From Triticum aestivum (taxonomy: Eukaryota > Streptophyta > Magnoliopsida > Poales > Poaceae), in NCBI RefSeq assembly GCF_018294505.1, contig NC_057796.1, positions 267,985,518 to 268,049,517 on the forward strand: 64,000 bases of DNA, given 5' to 3'. Under the pieces are notes generated by a model. That model was given only the letters and a program-made list of their open reading frames with translations. It ran no database searches and was not told the origin of the DNA. A program made the translations under genes and the position numbers. The first letter of the stretch is position 1, and the number at the start of each line of letters is the position of its first letter. This document shows positions 63,020-64,000 of this stretch, piece by piece.

Positions 63020-63545
63020 CTAATCCCCATTCTCTCCTCCGTTCCCTCAGCCGCCACAACTGCCCACTCCTGATTCCGGCGATTCCGGCAGCTATCGCCG
63101 GCGCGGTGCACACCGCCGAGGTCGGCTCTTTCGGCTCCATCCTCCCCCCTGGCAAGATTTTCCCTTCCCGGCCTCTACCGCTCGCCCAAATCCCACACCC
63201 GTGCTAGGGTTTCGGCCTCTCTCATCGCCTTCGTTATTGGCGCATGTCCGACGGCCTCTGGCGGCTCTTCTCCACCGTCTTTAGCGCCCCCACGTGCGCC
63301 CTCGCCTTCTGATGTTCTACCTCGAGCAGGGCGGCGCGGAGGATCTCCTCCCGCAGGATCCACAGACGTGGCGCACCCTGCAGCCGCCTGTCCGGGAGGA
63401 GGGCGGACACTGTGTCCTTGTCCTGCTCGATGACGGTCACGGCGAACGCCGGTGCTGCTCCTCATTCTCGACCTTCAAGGAGGAGCACTGGTACAGCAGA
63501 AGCACGCCCTTCCCCTGAACAATCTTCATGGCGTCAGGTAAGGTT
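63020..63545 (+). other. GC-rich exon-like stretch in CACTA-3
   Basis: A leader-like CTCTCCTCCGTTCCCTCAGCC is followed by a GC-rich segment with ATGs at 63246 (MSDGLWRLFSTVFSAPTCAL) and 63312 (MFYLEQGGAEDLLPQDPQTW). The second frame runs 68 codons to STFKEEHWYSRSTPFP-stop. A donor-like site CATGGCGTCAG/GTAAGG lies at 63538. G+C falls after it as in a first intron. It may be exon 1 of a CACTA gene or of a captured gene. Family not recognised. Confidence 0.35.
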
Positions 63546-64000
63546 GTGCTGCCGTGCCTATATTGCCTGGAGTAAACAATTTGATGGGACAGATTGCTTG
63601 TGCTAGATGTGGTTAGTCTGTAGTGGTCATCTTGTTTTTAATTTTGGGGACAAATTGCTGCTTGTGCTGTCAAATATGCAATTTAATCTTTTACCAGAAG
63701 CAGGCTGCCTGCTTCGCCGCGCCGCTCTTTTTCCAGGTTAACAATCCGTTTGTTTAGTTGTTCGTGGGTCTGTTGCGCCTTTTTGCTGGGTGTTGGGCGT
63801 TGCCCTGCTAGATGCATATAATATTTGCATCTATACACACCTGTGTTGAGTATTGGTAATCATGATTTTCAGTAGCCCTGAATTATAAGCTCAGGCAAGA
63901 GCATACCAATTCTGGTGTTGTCACTACAAAATATGTACAGCAAAGGGCGAAACAATAATCAAATACTGTGAGCGTGTTCAAAGAATCTATATTATCATAT
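63546..64000. other. AT-rich sequence, probably intron
   Basis: No coding signal. TTCAG, TTTTCAG and similar acceptor-like sites occur (for example near 63872), but no following exon could be recognised before the window ends. Confidence 0.35.

Larger units (their letters stand above)
62232..64000 (+). mobile_element. CACTA-3: left part of a third CACTA element
   Basis: Begins CACTACAAGAAACC, a common CACTA terminus in grasses but unlike the CACTAGT ends of the other two. Subterminal copies of GTCATGGATGATGACGG, TCCGTCACGGAAA and GCCGTCACGGAAACTGTCAC follow to about 62415. The other end lies beyond 64000. The TTA before it may be one target-site copy. It carries a Harbinger-like MITE and a gene-start-like stretch. 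Confidence 0.72.

Noticed and set aside
63922..63935. A second CACTACAAA motif as a possible CACTA terminus
   Set aside because: It lacks the following GAAA and any subterminal repeats; chance match.
1..64000. Resistance-gene, rRNA and tRNA signatures
   Set aside because: No P-loop/NB-ARC or LRR motifs, no rRNA stretches and no tRNA cloverleaf were found apart from the tRNA-complementary primer site of the copia element.

Overview
The window is a plant nuclear sequence, almost certainly from a grass of the wheat tribe (Triticeae: wheat, Aegilops, barley or rye). I infer this from the transposon families and their nesting: Caspar-type CACTA elements with CCGGTT subterminal arrays, a copia polyprotein of the common wheat type, gypsy elements with an antisense coiled-coil gene, and a 4.2-kb Sukkula/Erika-like solo LTR. 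I see no intact host gene, no rRNA or tRNA gene and no CRISPR array. Family names come from memory of such sequences and were not searched.

Layout. 1-4095: part of a Ty1/copia (SIRE/Maximus-like) element on the minus strand with its 5' LTR. 4096-25595: a large palindrome with arms of about 2.1-2.4 kb (4096-6240 and 23160-25595) around a 17-kb spacer. The spacer holds a complete pol-less gypsy element (7192-13645, TSD GTTAG), CT-rich flanks, several short repeats, a frameshifted DEDDy 3'-5' exonuclease gene (17421-18108), a coiled-coil pseudogene (19402-20137) and a fold-back element (20935-23135) with two MITEs inside it. 25596-28512 and 40224-41100: an unrecognised multi-exon gene-like unit with duplicated exons, split by a complete 11.7-kb CACTA element (28513-40220, TSD CAA).

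41100-58008: a second CACTA element on the plus strand. Its left end and transposase are missing, and it is split by a gypsy element (43136-55525, TSD CTGGG), itself split by a solo LTR (49822-53980, TSD GATCT). 58009-62231: the 3' two-thirds of another Ty1/copia element, carrying many stop codons, into which the second CACTA jumped. 62232-64000: the start of a third CACTA element (CACTACAAGAAA end) with a Harbinger-like MITE (TSD TAA) and a GC-rich exon-like stretch.

How it fits together. The clean target-site duplications let the order of insertion be read directly: copia, then CACTA-2, then gypsy-2, then the solo LTR. CACTA-1 carries a TNP2 transposase gene with one frameshift and a second gene with DUF8039 and Ulp1/C48-peptidase-like parts. 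Each gene is preceded by its own block of the subterminal repeat motif. Both gypsy elements lack pol and carry an antisense coiled-coil gene, so they would depend on proteins from elsewhere. The most unusual points are the giant palindrome with outward-facing gene heads, the internal subterminal array of CACTA-1, the paired antisense genes, and the exonuclease gene broken between catalytic motifs.
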